Shown in pieces: positions 1 to 9,200 of a DNA stretch of 32,434 nucleotides; the stretch's first letter is position 1, and each line of letters begins with the position of its first letter. The notes under the pieces are model-generated. The model was given only the letters and a program-made list of their open reading frames with translations. It searched no databases and was not told where the DNA came from. The translations under genes were made by a program, and so were the position numbers. Origin of the DNA: Acidobacteriota bacterium. Lineage in GTDB: Bacteria; Acidobacteriota; Terriglobia; Bryobacterales; Bryobacteraceae. The stretch is taken from assembly GCA_018268715.1 (NCBI GenBank), contig JAFDVZ010000007.1, positions 695,065-727,498 of the forward strand, given 5' to 3'.

Positions 1-114
1 GCGCCGGCTTTGTCGCCGCTCCTGTCCGATGTCCGGCGTCGCCTGCGTCGCTGCTCCTCGCCCTCGCTCCGGCGACGCTCGCAACGCGGCCCACGGGACT
101 TGCGCCACGGGCTG
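1..114. other. Window edge, no gene recognised
   Basis: This GC-rich stretch lies downstream of the minus-strand gene that ends at 115. A plus-strand open frame runs through it and on into the antisense of that gene, but it has no recognisable protein features. I see no clear terminator with a T tract. Confidence 0.4.
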
Positions 115-1380
115 CTAGCGGGCGTCGATGCGCACCGCGGCCACTTCGGCGTGGGAGGGGATGCCAGCCAGGTTGCGGTCGCGCGTCAATATGTCGAAAC
201 CGCGTGGGCCGGCGGGACCCGTCGCCTGGCGCAGCAGCTCCGACAGACGGGCGTCGTCAAACAGCAGATTGGCCGCGGATTCGGTGCCTGTCAGGGAGGT
301 CCCGCGCACCATCAGGACCCAGCCGGTGGTCCGGGGATTGCGATGGTAGCTGATGACGCCGTAGACTTCGCGCTGTCCCATGGATGGCGTCACGCGGATT
401 TCGGAGGGTTCGCCAGGGGCTGGATGGGGAATCACGATGCGGAAGTCGCCGCTCGCTGAATCGTGCAGCAGACGGAAGGCCGCCTGTTCCTCAAACAGCT
501 CCACCCAGGGGTTGCTTTGGCGCGCGCCTAGCAGGATGAGACAGCGGCCGGTGAGGTCGTGCATGCGCAGGTCGCGGGCGTAGCGGACGTCGACGCCGTG
601 GCGCGAGGCTTCGGGGCGGCGGTCCAGGCGGAGGGCGAAGGTGAGGTCGGCGATGGCGGTGTAGCGGCGGCGGCCGAAGGCGTAACGCGGATCGTCTCCG
701 GCCACGGGACCGGCGGCCAACTGGTCCACGTAGCGGCCCGATAGGTAGTCCTGAAGGGTGGCCTCGCGGCCGGCCATGTCCTGCAACATCACCAGGCCGC
801 TATCGGCCACCACCACCAGCGCCGGTTGCTCGCCATCGAGCAGCGAACGCCAGAAGCGTGGGGCGGGGCCGCTTTCACCGGCGCGGTGGAGTAGCCAGGC
901 CGCGGCCAATACGGCCAGTAACGCGGCGGCGAGAATCCAATAGAGACGCCGGGGGCGCTGAGGGCCCGGCGCTGGGTTTTCCGGGGGCGCGGGCAGGGAA
1001 GGGGCGGCCTCGAACACCGGCATGTAGCCGCCTTTGGGGAGGGTGATCTTCACCGGCTCCTCAAGGCCTTCGGCGGCATAGAAGGCGTCGAGGCGGAGGC
1101 GCAGGCGGCGGGCTTCGACGCGGACGATCGGGTCGGCTTTCGGGTGATAGTTCGGGCCGCGATTGAATACGCCGAGCGCGATGCCGGTTTCCTTGAGGGC
1201 CTCGCGGTCGCCGGCGATGGTGTTGTCGACCAGGTAGCGGAGGAACCGGGAGAGCTGCGGGGAGCCGGCGAAGCCCGGGCTGGCGAGGATCGTCTCCAGG
1301 GCGCCGCGGACGGATGCCGGCGGGCAGGGGCCCGGGGCGGGGGTTACGGCTTCGTCATCCGTCTGTTTTGTAACTGACAT
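115..1380 (-). CDS. Membrane-anchored winged-helix-like regulator, acidobacterial type
   Basis: Predicted 421-residue inner-membrane protein. Residues about 24-123 form a conserved cytoplasmic module (SRFLRYLVDNTIAG, then DPIVRVEARRLRLRL, ending LPKGGYMPVF). This module is widespread in Acidobacteriota and usually annotated as winged-helix or as the N-terminus of TPR or cyclase-like proteins. A proline-rich linker follows, then one membrane helix at about 146-165 and a C-terminal domain of roughly 250 residues, presumably periplasmic, that I do not recognise beyond similarity to other acidobacterial proteins. The order DNA-binding-like domain, helix, outer domain resembles ToxR/CadC one-component regulators; that function is inferred. 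It diverges from an Oar-like TonB receptor across 154 bp, so control of that receptor is plausible but unproven. The start gives the expected N-terminus; no strong Shine-Dalgarno is visible. Confidence 0.75.
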   Translation of the reverse strand: MSVTKQTDDEAVTPAPGPCPPASVRGALETILASPGFAGSPQLSRFLRYLVDNTIAGDREALKETGIALGVFNRGPNYHPKADPIVRVEARRLRLRLDAFYAAEGLEEPVKITLPKGGYMPVFEAAPSLPAPPENPAPGPQRPRRLYWILAAALLAVLAAAWLLHRAGESGPAPRFWRSLLDGEQPALVVVADSGLVMLQDMAGREATLQDYLSGRYVDQLAAGPVAGDDPRYAFGRRRYTAIADLTFALRLDRRPEASRHGVDVRYARDLRMHDLTGRCLILLGARQSNPWVELFEEQAAFRLLHDSASGDFRIVIPHPAPGEPSEIRVTPSMGQREVYGVISYHRNPRTTGWVLMVRGTSLTGTESAANLLFDDARLSELLRQATGPAGPRGFDILTRDRNLAGIPSHAEVAAVRIDAR

Positions 1381-1413
1381 ATTTGCAACAACTTAGGCGC
1401 GTAGTGCTCCTCA

Positions 1414-1437
1414 TTTTACCCCGCGTTTTACCCCGCC
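1414..1437. repeat. Tandem 12-bp direct repeat in divergent promoter region
   Basis: Two head-to-tail copies of a 12-mer, TTTTACCCCGCG at 1414-1425 and TTTTACCCCGCC at 1426-1437, differ only in the last base. They lie 34 bp from the start of the minus-strand regulator and about 100 bp from the plus-strand TonB receptor. A near-exact tandem pair with a period of just over one helical turn could bind a dimeric or cooperative regulator. No binding protein is known from the sequence, and the pair could also be chance or slippage. Confidence 0.4.
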
Positions 1438-1494
1438 GCCAAGCTGCTGATCCGGCAATGTCAACGCGCAAACTTACACCAGTCTTACTCCCGT

Positions 1495-1514
1495 TGCGGC
1501 GAACGGGCGCCGCA
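1495..1514 (+). promoter_or_regulatory. Leader hairpin before TonB receptor gene
   Basis: Perfect 7-bp inverted repeat TGCGGCG/CGCCGCA with a 6-nt loop, ending 20 nt before the ATG at 1535. Just after it, at 1517-1522, is a start-stop pair ATGTAG. The hairpin is very GC-rich and would sit in the 5' leader if transcription starts upstream. There is no T tract, so it is not a standard terminator. A role in translation or mRNA stability is only a guess. Confidence 0.3.
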
Positions 1515-1534
1515 CCATGTAGGGCGGGAACTTC

Positions 1535-4500
1535 ATGAGAAACATTCTGCTTAAGATCGTTGTTGCAATACTGGCGATGGGCGCCACGGCGGGGTGGTCG
1601 CAGACCTCCACGGGGACGATCGTGGGGACCATCACCGACACGAGCGGCGCGGTCGTCGCGGGCGCGAAGGTGACGGTGACCAACTCCGGCACCGCGGCGC
1701 GAATCCAGGTGTCGACCAATGCGGAGGGCGGCTATACCGCTCCCTTGCTGCCGCCGGGCGCCTACAGCCTGCATGTGGAGGCGGCCGGGTTCAAGGCGGT
1801 GGACCAAACCGGCATCCGCCTGGAAGTGCAGCAGCAGGCTCGCATCGACGTGGCGCTGCAGGTGGGCGCGGTCAGCGAGAGCGTCCAGGTGACGGCGGAC
1901 GCGGCGGTGGTGGAAGCCACCAGTTCGTCGATTGGCAAGGTGGTGGACAACAAGCGCATCGCCGAACTTCCGCTGAACACGCGCAACGTCTACACGCTGG
2001 TGAACCTGACGCCGGGGCTGGCGGGCAGCATCGGCAACGCGCACAACGGGGTCAGCTTTTCCGTGAATGGCACTCGCGGCGGCACGTTCGACGTGCTGGT
2101 GGACGGATCGAGCGGGGCGTTCCCCACCGTGAACGGATTCACGGGCGTGAGCGTGTTCCCGTCAGTGGACGCGGTGGCGGAGTTCAAGCTGCAGGCGCAG
2201 AACTTCCCGGCCGAGTTTGGACGCAGCATGGGGCCGGTGCTGAACCTGGTTTATAAGTCGGGGGCCAACGAGTATCACGGCAGCGCCTTCGAGTTCCTGC
2301 GCAATTCGGTGCTGGACGCCAATAACTTCTTCTCCAATCAGCGGGGAGTGGCGCTGGCGAGTTTCAAGCGCAACCAGTTTGGCGGGTCGGTGAGCGGTCC
2401 GATCCGGCATAACAAGCTGTTTTTCCTGTTTGCGTACGAAAGCCTGCGGGAGCGGAGCTTTTCGTCCACCACCACCACGGTTCCGACGGCGCTCGAACGG
2501 ACGGGCGACTTCAGCCAGACGCGTTCGTCGGCCACGCAGGCCATTTCGCTTTTCGACCCGTTCACGACGCGCGCGAGCGGTTCGGGCTTTGTCCGCGATC
2601 CGATTCCCGGCAACGTGATTCCGCAGTCGCGCTGGGATGCGGTGGCTCGCAACGTCATCAAATACTGGCCCACGGCGAATCAGCCGGGCGACAGCATCGG
2701 CCGCAATAACTTCTATAACGTCGGTTCGGCGAAGAATAACACCGATAACTGGGACCTGCGGGTGGACGATAACATCACGGACCGGCAGCGGTTGTTCGGG
2801 AGGTTCTCCTACCGGCGGTATTTCAATGGGCCTCCGCAGTTGTTTCCGGGAGACACGGGCATCGCCGAGGGGCGCATCAACAACAACGACTTCGGTCGCA
2901 ACGCGGTGGCGGATTACACCAACTCGCTGTCGGCGAGCTCGATTCTGAACGTGCGCCTGTCGTTTGCGCGCAACCGCTTCCTGTACGCCAACCAGGGTCT
3001 CGGGTTCGTGCCGTCGAGCCTGGGTCTGCCGAAGTCGCTGGACACCGCCGTCGACCGGTTTATGTTCCCGGCTTTCAATGTCAGCGACCAGGTTAGCCTG
3101 GGCGGCGGCGACCACCGCCAGAGCGGGTTCAATAACTACGGGTTGTCGGCGAGTTATACGAAACTCACCGGCAAGCATACGATCAAGGCTGGATACGAGG
3201 GCCGGATGCTGCGGATCAACGTGTGGGAGGCTCGGGCGGCGGGCACGTTCAGCTTCACGTCGGCCATGACGCAGGGGCCCAATCCGGCGGTGAGCAGCTC
3301 AGGTTCGGGCTTCGGGTTCGCTTCGTTCCTGCTGGGCGCGGGGACGTCGGGCAACTTCTACCAAAACTGGAAGAACGTCGCATCGCAGAGCTTCTACGAC
3401 GCGTTCTACATCCAGGACGACTATCGCATCACGCGCAAGCTGACGCTGAACATCGGCGTGCGCTACGACTTTGACGTGCCTCGCACGGAGCGCTATAACC
3501 GGTTGAGCTGGTTCGATCCCTCGGCGACGGCGGCGTTGGCCAACGTGGCGGGTTACAGCAATTTGAAGGGCGCGCTGAAGTTTGTCGGCGTGGATGGCAA
3601 TCCTCGGTCGCAGTTTGACGGGGATTGGAACAACTTCGCGCCGCGGCTGGGCCTGGCCTACGAGGTGAACTCGAAGACCAGTGTACGCGCGGGGTTCGCG
3701 CAGTTGTTCGGACCGAGCACGATGGCCGGCCAGGGCACGGTGGGGCCGTACGGGTTCCGCGTGGAGACGACCTGGCTGACCTCGCTCGACGGGTTCACGC
3801 CGCTGAACACGCTGAACAATCCGTTTCCCGGCGGGTTTCCGCCGGTGCCCGGCAGTTCGCTCGGCGCGCGCACCGCGCTGGGCAGCCTGATCGAGGCGCC
3901 GTTGCGCAACACCAACACGCCGTACACGCTGCAGTACAACCTGACGGTGCAACGCGAACTGCCGGGTAAGGTGCTGATGGAGGCGGCGTATGTGGGCAAC
4001 CGCGGACGCCAGCTTTCGCGGGGCGGCGAGGGCGGTTACACGGCGAATCAGCTCAATCCGGCCTATCTCAGCCTGGGATCGCAATTGAACCAGTTGGTGG
4101 ACAATCCGTTTTACGGGCAGGCCAACGTGGGCGGAGTTATCGGGCAGAAGCAGGTCAGCCGGGCGCAACTGCTGCGGCCGTACCCGCAGTACGACGCCAT
4201 CCATCCGCTGTTTTCCCAAGGGGCGACGTCGGACTACAACGCGTTGCAGACCACGTTCCGGAAGCGGTATTCGAAGGGAGTTACTTTCGAAGGCAACTAT
4301 ACGTGGGCCAAGGCTCTCGACACGGGGACGAGTTATCAGGACAGTTACAACGTGCTGGGGGCGCGGGGCGTTTCGAGCGTGGATTACCGCCACCGGCTGG
4401 TGTTCAGCGGAGTGTACGAGTTGCCGGTAGGCCGCGGCCGCCGGTTCGGCGCGGGCCTGACGCGGGCCGCCGATCTGGTGATCGGAGGCTGGCAGGCCAA

Positions 4501-4939
4501 CGGGATCTGGACGCTGCAGTCGGGCGATCCTTTGGGGATCAGCGCGAGTGGGACGGCGGCGCTGTTTAGCGAGGCGTCGCGGGCGAATACGAACGGCGGG
4601 AGTCCGCTGCTGGACGCCGACGCGCACAGCCGGTTGAATCGCTGGTTCGACACCAGCGTGTTCAGCCAGCCGGCTCCTTATACGCTGGGCAACCTGAGTC
4701 CGCTGGTCACGAACCTGCGTAACCACCACACCAATAACATGGACCTGTCGCTGTTCAAGCAGTTCCAGTTGCTCGAACGGCTGCAACTGCAGTTCCGGGC
4801 GGAGGCGTTCAACGCGCTCAACCGGGTGCGGTTCTCCTCGCCGAACACGAACGTCAACGGGGGCGCGAATTTCGGCAAGGTGACGAATCAGAGCAACAGT
4901 CCGCGGCAGTTGCAGTTCGGGCTGCGGCTGACTTTCTAG
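1535..4939 (+). CDS. Oar-like TonB-dependent receptor with carboxypeptidase-regulatory domain
   Basis: Outer-membrane beta-barrel transporter of 1,134 residues. A signal peptide covers about residues 1-22 (MRNILLKIVVAILAMGATAG, mature end near SQTSTG). Residues about 27-115 form a carboxypeptidase-regulatory-like beta-sandwich (GTIVGTITDTSGAVVAGAKV, then NAEGGYTAPLLPPGAYSLHV). A plug-like region follows (IAELPLNTRNVYTLVNLTPGL, with FSVNGTRGGTFDVLVDG after it) and then a long barrel. It ends in aromatic LRLTF, the usual barrel C-terminal signature. Size and order match the Oar/TonB receptors expanded in Acidobacteriota, often tied to uptake of plant or fungal polymers or peptides; the substrate cannot be read here. 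No SusD-like partner is adjacent. A strong terminator follows. The Shine-Dalgarno is weak (GGCGGG). Confidence 0.9.
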   Translation: MRNILLKIVVAILAMGATAGWSQTSTGTIVGTITDTSGAVVAGAKVTVTNSGTAARIQVSTNAEGGYTAPLLPPGAYSLHVEAAGFKAVDQTGIRLEVQQQARIDVALQVGAVSESVQVTADAAVVEATSSSIGKVVDNKRIAELPLNTRNVYTLVNLTPGLAGSIGNAHNGVSFSVNGTRGGTFDVLVDGSSGAFPTVNGFTGVSVFPSVDAVAEFKLQAQNFPAEFGRSMGPVLNLVYKSGANEYHGSAFEFLRNSVLDANNFFSNQRGVALASFKRNQFGGSVSGPIRHNKLFFLFAYESLRERSFSSTTTTVPTALERTGDFSQTRSSATQAISLFDPFTTRASGSGFVRDPIPGNVIPQSRWDAVARNVIKYWPTANQPGDSIGRNNFYNVGSAKNNTDNWDLRVDDNITDRQRLFGRFSYRRYFNGPPQLFPGDTGIAEGRINNNDFGRNAVADYTNSLSASSILNVRLSFARNRFLYANQGLGFVPSSLGLPKSLDTAVDRFMFPAFNVSDQVSLGGGDHRQSGFNNYGLSASYTKLTGKHTIKAGYEGRMLRINVWEARAAGTFSFTSAMTQGPNPAVSSSGSGFGFASFLLGAGTSGNFYQNWKNVASQSFYDAFYIQDDYRITRKLTLNIGVRYDFDVPRTERYNRLSWFDPSATAALANVAGYSNLKGALKFVGVDGNPRSQFDGDWNNFAPRLGLAYEVNSKTSVRAGFAQLFGPSTMAGQGTVGPYGFRVETTWLTSLDGFTPLNTLNNPFPGGFPPVPGSSLGARTALGSLIEAPLRNTNTPYTLQYNLTVQRELPGKVLMEAAYVGNRGRQLSRGGEGGYTANQLNPAYLSLGSQLNQLVDNPFYGQANVGGVIGQKQVSRAQLLRPYPQYDAIHPLFSQGATSDYNALQTTFRKRYSKGVTFEGNYTWAKALDTGTSYQDSYNVLGARGVSSVDYRHRLVFSGVYELPVGRGRRFGAGLTRAADLVIGGWQANGIWTLQSGDPLGISASGTAALFSEASRANTNGGSPLLDADAHSRLNRWFDTSVFSQPAPYTLGNLSPLVTNLRNHHTNNMDLSLFKQFQLLERLQLQFRAEAFNALNRVRFSSPNTNVNGGANFGKVTNQSNSPRQLQFGLRLTF

Positions 4940-4970
4940 GACGCGGCGGCCTACCAGCGGGACAAACTGG

Positions 4971-5007
4971 CCCGGCATCCCCTTGCGGAAGGGGGCGCCG
5001 GGTTTTT
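4971..5007 (+). terminator. Rho-independent terminator after TonB receptor
   Basis: The stem pairs CCCGGC (4971-4976) with GCCGGG (4997-5002) and continues inward with CCCCTT (4979-4984) against AAGGGG (4989-4994) around a GCGG loop. Five T residues follow at 5003-5007. It begins 31 nt after the receptor stop and separates that gene from the thiolase. Confidence 0.88.
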
Positions 5008-5084
5008 CGCGTTGCGGGAAGCCCGCTTGCCGAGCGCGGCGGCGCGGGACAAGATGGGAACGTGCGTGTACAAGGAGGGTTGGG

Positions 5085-6284
5085 ATGAAACGGATCTTTA
5101 TTGCGGCCTATCACCAGTCGAAGTTCGGCAAGCTGATGGCGATGACGGCGCCGGAGATTGTGGCGGCGGCGGTGAAGGACGTGTGCGGCGAGATCGGGGT
5201 GGACGCGGCGGCGCTGGATGTGGCGTCGATCGGGGCGGCTTGTAACATCTCTCTGAATGAACAGGGCCTGCTGTCCGGATTGCTGGCGATGACGCCGGGC
5301 ATGGCGGGGAAGCCGATCGAGTCGGTGGAAAACGCGTGCGCGAGCGGCGGGCAGGCCATCCTTTCGGTGATCGCGAAGATCCAGATGGGGTGGGGCGAGA
5401 CGGGCGTGGCCATCGGCTACGAGAAGATGCGCGACGCCGAGGGCAAGATGGACGGCAAGCTGATCGGCAAGGCGCTCGGTTACTTCTCCTATCCGGACGA
5501 GCGGGTGGGCAAGACCTTCGTCTTTCCGCATATCTTCGCGGAGATCATGCGCGACTACATGGCCGCGCATGGCGTGAGCGAGCAGGACCTGGCGGCGATC
5601 GCGGTGCAGGAGTACGCCATGGCGAATCGCAATCCCTATGCTCAGATGCGGAAGGCGACGCTGACGCTCGAACAGGCCATGAAGATCGAGGGGATCAACC
5701 GGTATGTCGTCGAGGGGCTGCCGTTGAAGACCTACGATTGCTCGCAGATCACCGACGGCTACGCGGCGATGATCGTGGCGACGGAGGACGGGCTGCGCAA
5801 GCTGGGACTTCAGGCGAAGGACTGCGTGGAGATCGCGGGTTACGCGCAGGCCACCGATCCGTTGAAGAAAGAGGGCCGCGAGGTGCTGCGGGCCGCCGGT
5901 GCGCGGTGTGCGATGTCGCGCGCCTACACGATGGCGGGGCTCGCGCCGGCTGACGTCAACGTGGCGGAGGTGCACGATTGCTTCACCGTGATGGGGGCCA
6001 TTGGGACCGAGGTGATCGGCAAGGCGGGCTACGGGGAAGGCGCGCGTTATTGGGCCGACGGCAAGGCGCTGCCGGATGGCGAGTGCGGCGTGAACACGTC
6101 GGGCGGGCTGATCGCCAAGGGCCATCCCATTGGGGCGACGGGCATCGCCATGGTGGGCTGGGCGGCGTGGCAACTGCTGGGCAAGGCGCCGGAGGGCTTG
6201 CAGGTTCCGAACCCGCGGGCGGCGGCCACCTTCAACATCGGCGGGCCGATTTGCGCGTCGGTGTGCACGGTGCTGAAGGCGTGA
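5085..6284 (+). CDS. Thiolase family protein (acetyl-CoA acetyltransferase / SCP-x like)
   Basis: Predicted cytoplasmic thiolase of 399 residues that would condense or cleave acyl-CoA with a nucleophilic cysteine. The ATG at 5085 is chosen because AAGGAGGG lies at 5072-5079 with good spacing and the product starts MKRIFIAAYHQSKFGK, as thiolases do; the longer in-frame extension to 4983 would run through the upstream terminator. Visible motifs are ENACASGGQA with the active-site Cys, VHDCFTVMGAIGTEV in the C-terminal half, and NTSGGLIAKGHPIGATG with the catalytic His. These resemble the SCP-x/archaeal-type thiolases, which often pair with a DUF35 protein. No such partner is next to it, so the pathway (fatty acid, sterol-like or ketone-body metabolism) is open. 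It converges on the histidine kinase gene with 7 nt between stop codons. Confidence 0.9.
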   Translation: MKRIFIAAYHQSKFGKLMAMTAPEIVAAAVKDVCGEIGVDAAALDVASIGAACNISLNEQGLLSGLLAMTPGMAGKPIESVENACASGGQAILSVIAKIQMGWGETGVAIGYEKMRDAEGKMDGKLIGKALGYFSYPDERVGKTFVFPHIFAEIMRDYMAAHGVSEQDLAAIAVQEYAMANRNPYAQMRKATLTLEQAMKIEGINRYVVEGLPLKTYDCSQITDGYAAMIVATEDGLRKLGLQAKDCVEIAGYAQATDPLKKEGREVLRAAGARCAMSRAYTMAGLAPADVNVAEVHDCFTVMGAIGTEVIGKAGYGEGARYWADGKALPDGECGVNTSGGLIAKGHPIGATGIAMVGWAAWQLLGKAPEGLQVPNPRAAATFNIGGPICASVCTVLKA

Positions 6285-6291
6285 CTGAGGG

Positions 6292-9200
6292 TCACTTCGA
6301 GGCGAGGGCCCGGCGGACGGCCACGGTGACCTGCGCCGCGGTAAATGGTTTCTCGAGATAGACGGCGTTGCCGGGGACGCCGCGGGAATCGTCGGCCAGG
6401 TATCCGGACATGAAGAGAACCCGGAGATCGGGGCGCCGGGCCTTGGCCTGATCGGCCAGTTCGGGGCCCGACATCTCGGGCATGACCACGTCGGTGAGCA
6501 ACAGGTGGAACCGGTTGGCCGGGTCGGCCAGCAGATCGAGGGCATCCTGGGGGGTGCGCGCCTCGGTGACTTGGTAGCCGTTCAGTTCGAGTCCCTCGCG
6601 CACCAGTGAGCGGACGCTTTCCTGGTCCTCGACGACGAGGATTCTCTCACAGCCGGGCTGGTGGGTGGAGAGGGCCTCCGGATCGCGACGGGGCTCGAGC
6701 GGGCCAACCACCGGGAGATGGATGATGAAACACGCGCCGTGTCCGGGGCTGCTTTGGACTTCGATGTGTCCATGGCTCTGTTTGACGATGCCGAAGACGG
6801 CGGCGAGTCCCAGGCCCGTGCCACGTCCCGGACCCTTGGTGGTGAAGAAGGGGTCGAAGATGTGGCTGGCGGTCTGCGCGTCCATGCCGACGCCCGTGTC
6901 GGTCACCGAGACGCAAACGTAGCGGCCGGGGCGAAGGCCGTCGGCGAGGGCGGGGTGGCCGGCGCCGATCTGCCGGCCGCTGGTTTCAAAGATCAGGCGG
7001 CCTCCGTTGGGCATGGCGTCGCGGGCGTTGACGGCGAGGTTCACCAGCACGCGCAGGAACTGGGCGGGATCGATGCTGACGAGTTCGATGAGGCCTTCGC
7101 GGATCTCGATTTCGATGTGTTCGCCGATGAGGGGCAGCAGCGTGCCCTTGGCCTGGACGATGATCTCGTTGAGGTCGCAGGGCACCGGTTGCAGCACCTG
7201 CTTCCGGCTGAAGGCGAGCAACTGGTGGGTGAGCGCGGCGGCCTTCTCTCCGACGTCGCGGATGGCGCTGAGGTGGCGGCGCACCGAACCCTGTAACGAG
7301 GGAATGTCGAGCAGCAGCGACGAGTAGCCGAGGATGACGGTCAGGTAGTTGTTGAAGTCGTGCGCGATGCCGCCGGCCAGGCGTCCGATGCCTTCCAGGC
7401 GCTGAGCGTGCACCAGTTGCTCCTCGAGCCGCGAGCGGATCTCCATCTGGACGACAATGCGGTGGCGCAGCCAGGCCACCCAGGCCAGGGCGAGCACCAG
7501 CATCAGCGACGCGGCGGAGGCCAGGTAGAGCGCGCGCCGGAGGTCGAGCCACGGGGCCGGGCGGAGGATGACGATGTCGCGCGCGTCGCGCATCCACAGG
7601 CGCGACGTGCGGATCTCGGCCAAGTCGCCGGCGTAGCTGGTCGCGCAGACGCCGGACAGGCGCAGCAGGGCGCCGGGGCGGAGGTCGGGGAATCCGGATC
7701 GCGAGTCGGGCGCGTCGAGCGACGCCATGAAGCGGAAGCGTCCGGCGGCCAGGTGTAACTGGAGTTCGCCGGCCGAGGTCTGGCGGTTCTCCAGGAAGCC
7801 TTCCACCGAAACCAGGCGCCCGTCGTAGCCGCCGGAGGCCAGCGAATCGGCGAGGATGCGCACGGGCTGGACCGGATCGCCCGGCGACGCGTCTAGCCAT
7901 CGGATCTGCTCGAGTTGGGGCGCGCGGCTGTCGGGGGAAAGAAAGCCTTCCACGGTGGCGCGGGAGTTCACCGGCGGAGGAGGCAGCGCTCCGCCGATGA
8001 CGCCGAGCGAGACGCCCCCATCCTGCAGGTTCACCCGCCCGTGGGTGTCGCGATAGGTGACTGATCCGGTGACGCGGATGCGCTGCTCCGGATGTCCGGC
8101 GGGATCGAAATGGGACAGCGAGGCGATGGTGCGGGGCAGTGCGTCCCGCTGGGGCGGAGTGACGATGCGGATGGCGGCGGGCGAAGTGGAAAAGATCCGG
8201 AAACCGAGCAGCGCGCCCTGCGCGGTGAACAGCGGGCTGTAGACGCCGTGGATCACCACTTTGGCGTCGAGCAGGGAGAGCAGGCGCTGGGGGGCGTTGT
8301 CGTCGGAAAACCACACGAGCACGCGGCCGCAGCCGGAAAACAGCTCCAATTGGTGGGACGTTCCCTCGGAGGCCACCGAGACGCCGACGCCTTCGATCTC
8401 CACCCAGCGGTTCTCTTCCCAACCGTGGAAGATGTCCCCAGGAACGACCTTGGCGGGGATGGGCAGCGGCGCCGGGCCCAGCACCTCAATGGCTTCCTGC
8501 CGCACCACCGGGGCGAAGCCGCCCTTTTCGGTCCGGCCGGTGAGCCGCACGCGGTGGCCGAGGGGCGGAGGCGATCGGCCCTCGGTCAGGAACACGCACA
8601 TGCCGGTGTCGCCATCCTGAATGAAAAAGCCGTCGTGACGGGAGTTGATGGCGGTGACGACGCCTTCGACGCGAGCCGTGTATCCGCGGGCCGCCTCCTC
8701 GCGCGGCAACGCCTTCACGGCCTGGATGGAGCCGAGTACATGCAGCGGGGCCCCGCCGGCGGCGGGCTTCTCTTGGGTGGGAGGTTCGAGCACGTCCACA
8801 TCGGCGTCGCTTTCAAACATCAGCCGGACCTGGGTCAGTTCTCCCGAAGGGGAGTACGAGGCGAGCGGCACTCCGCGAACCCGAAGGCGTTTGCCGGCGA
8901 GGCTGGACGGCGAGTACTTGCGGAACACCTGGCCGATGGCGGCGAGACCGCCGCAGGGGCCGCGCGTCGCAAAGGTCGCGGTGTGCGAGCCATCGCCGAA
9001 GGAGGCCTCCTCGGGACGGAACTCCACTTCCACCAGCCGGTAGAGGCCGCCGCCGCAGGCGAGCGATGACGGCTCCGTGCGCACCGGCGTGGGAGGTTGT
9101 TCACCCTCCCCGATCCGGCGAACCGAAGCGTGGACGACGGAGGGGACATAGTTGTCGACGGCGCTGGCGCCGATCACCTCGACGCTGGCGCCGAGACGGA

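Noticed and set aside
4983-5084. Upstream extension of the thiolase start
   Set aside because: The extension overlaps the terminator hairpin and is Arg-rich; a strong ribosome site and the family N-terminus place the start at 5085.
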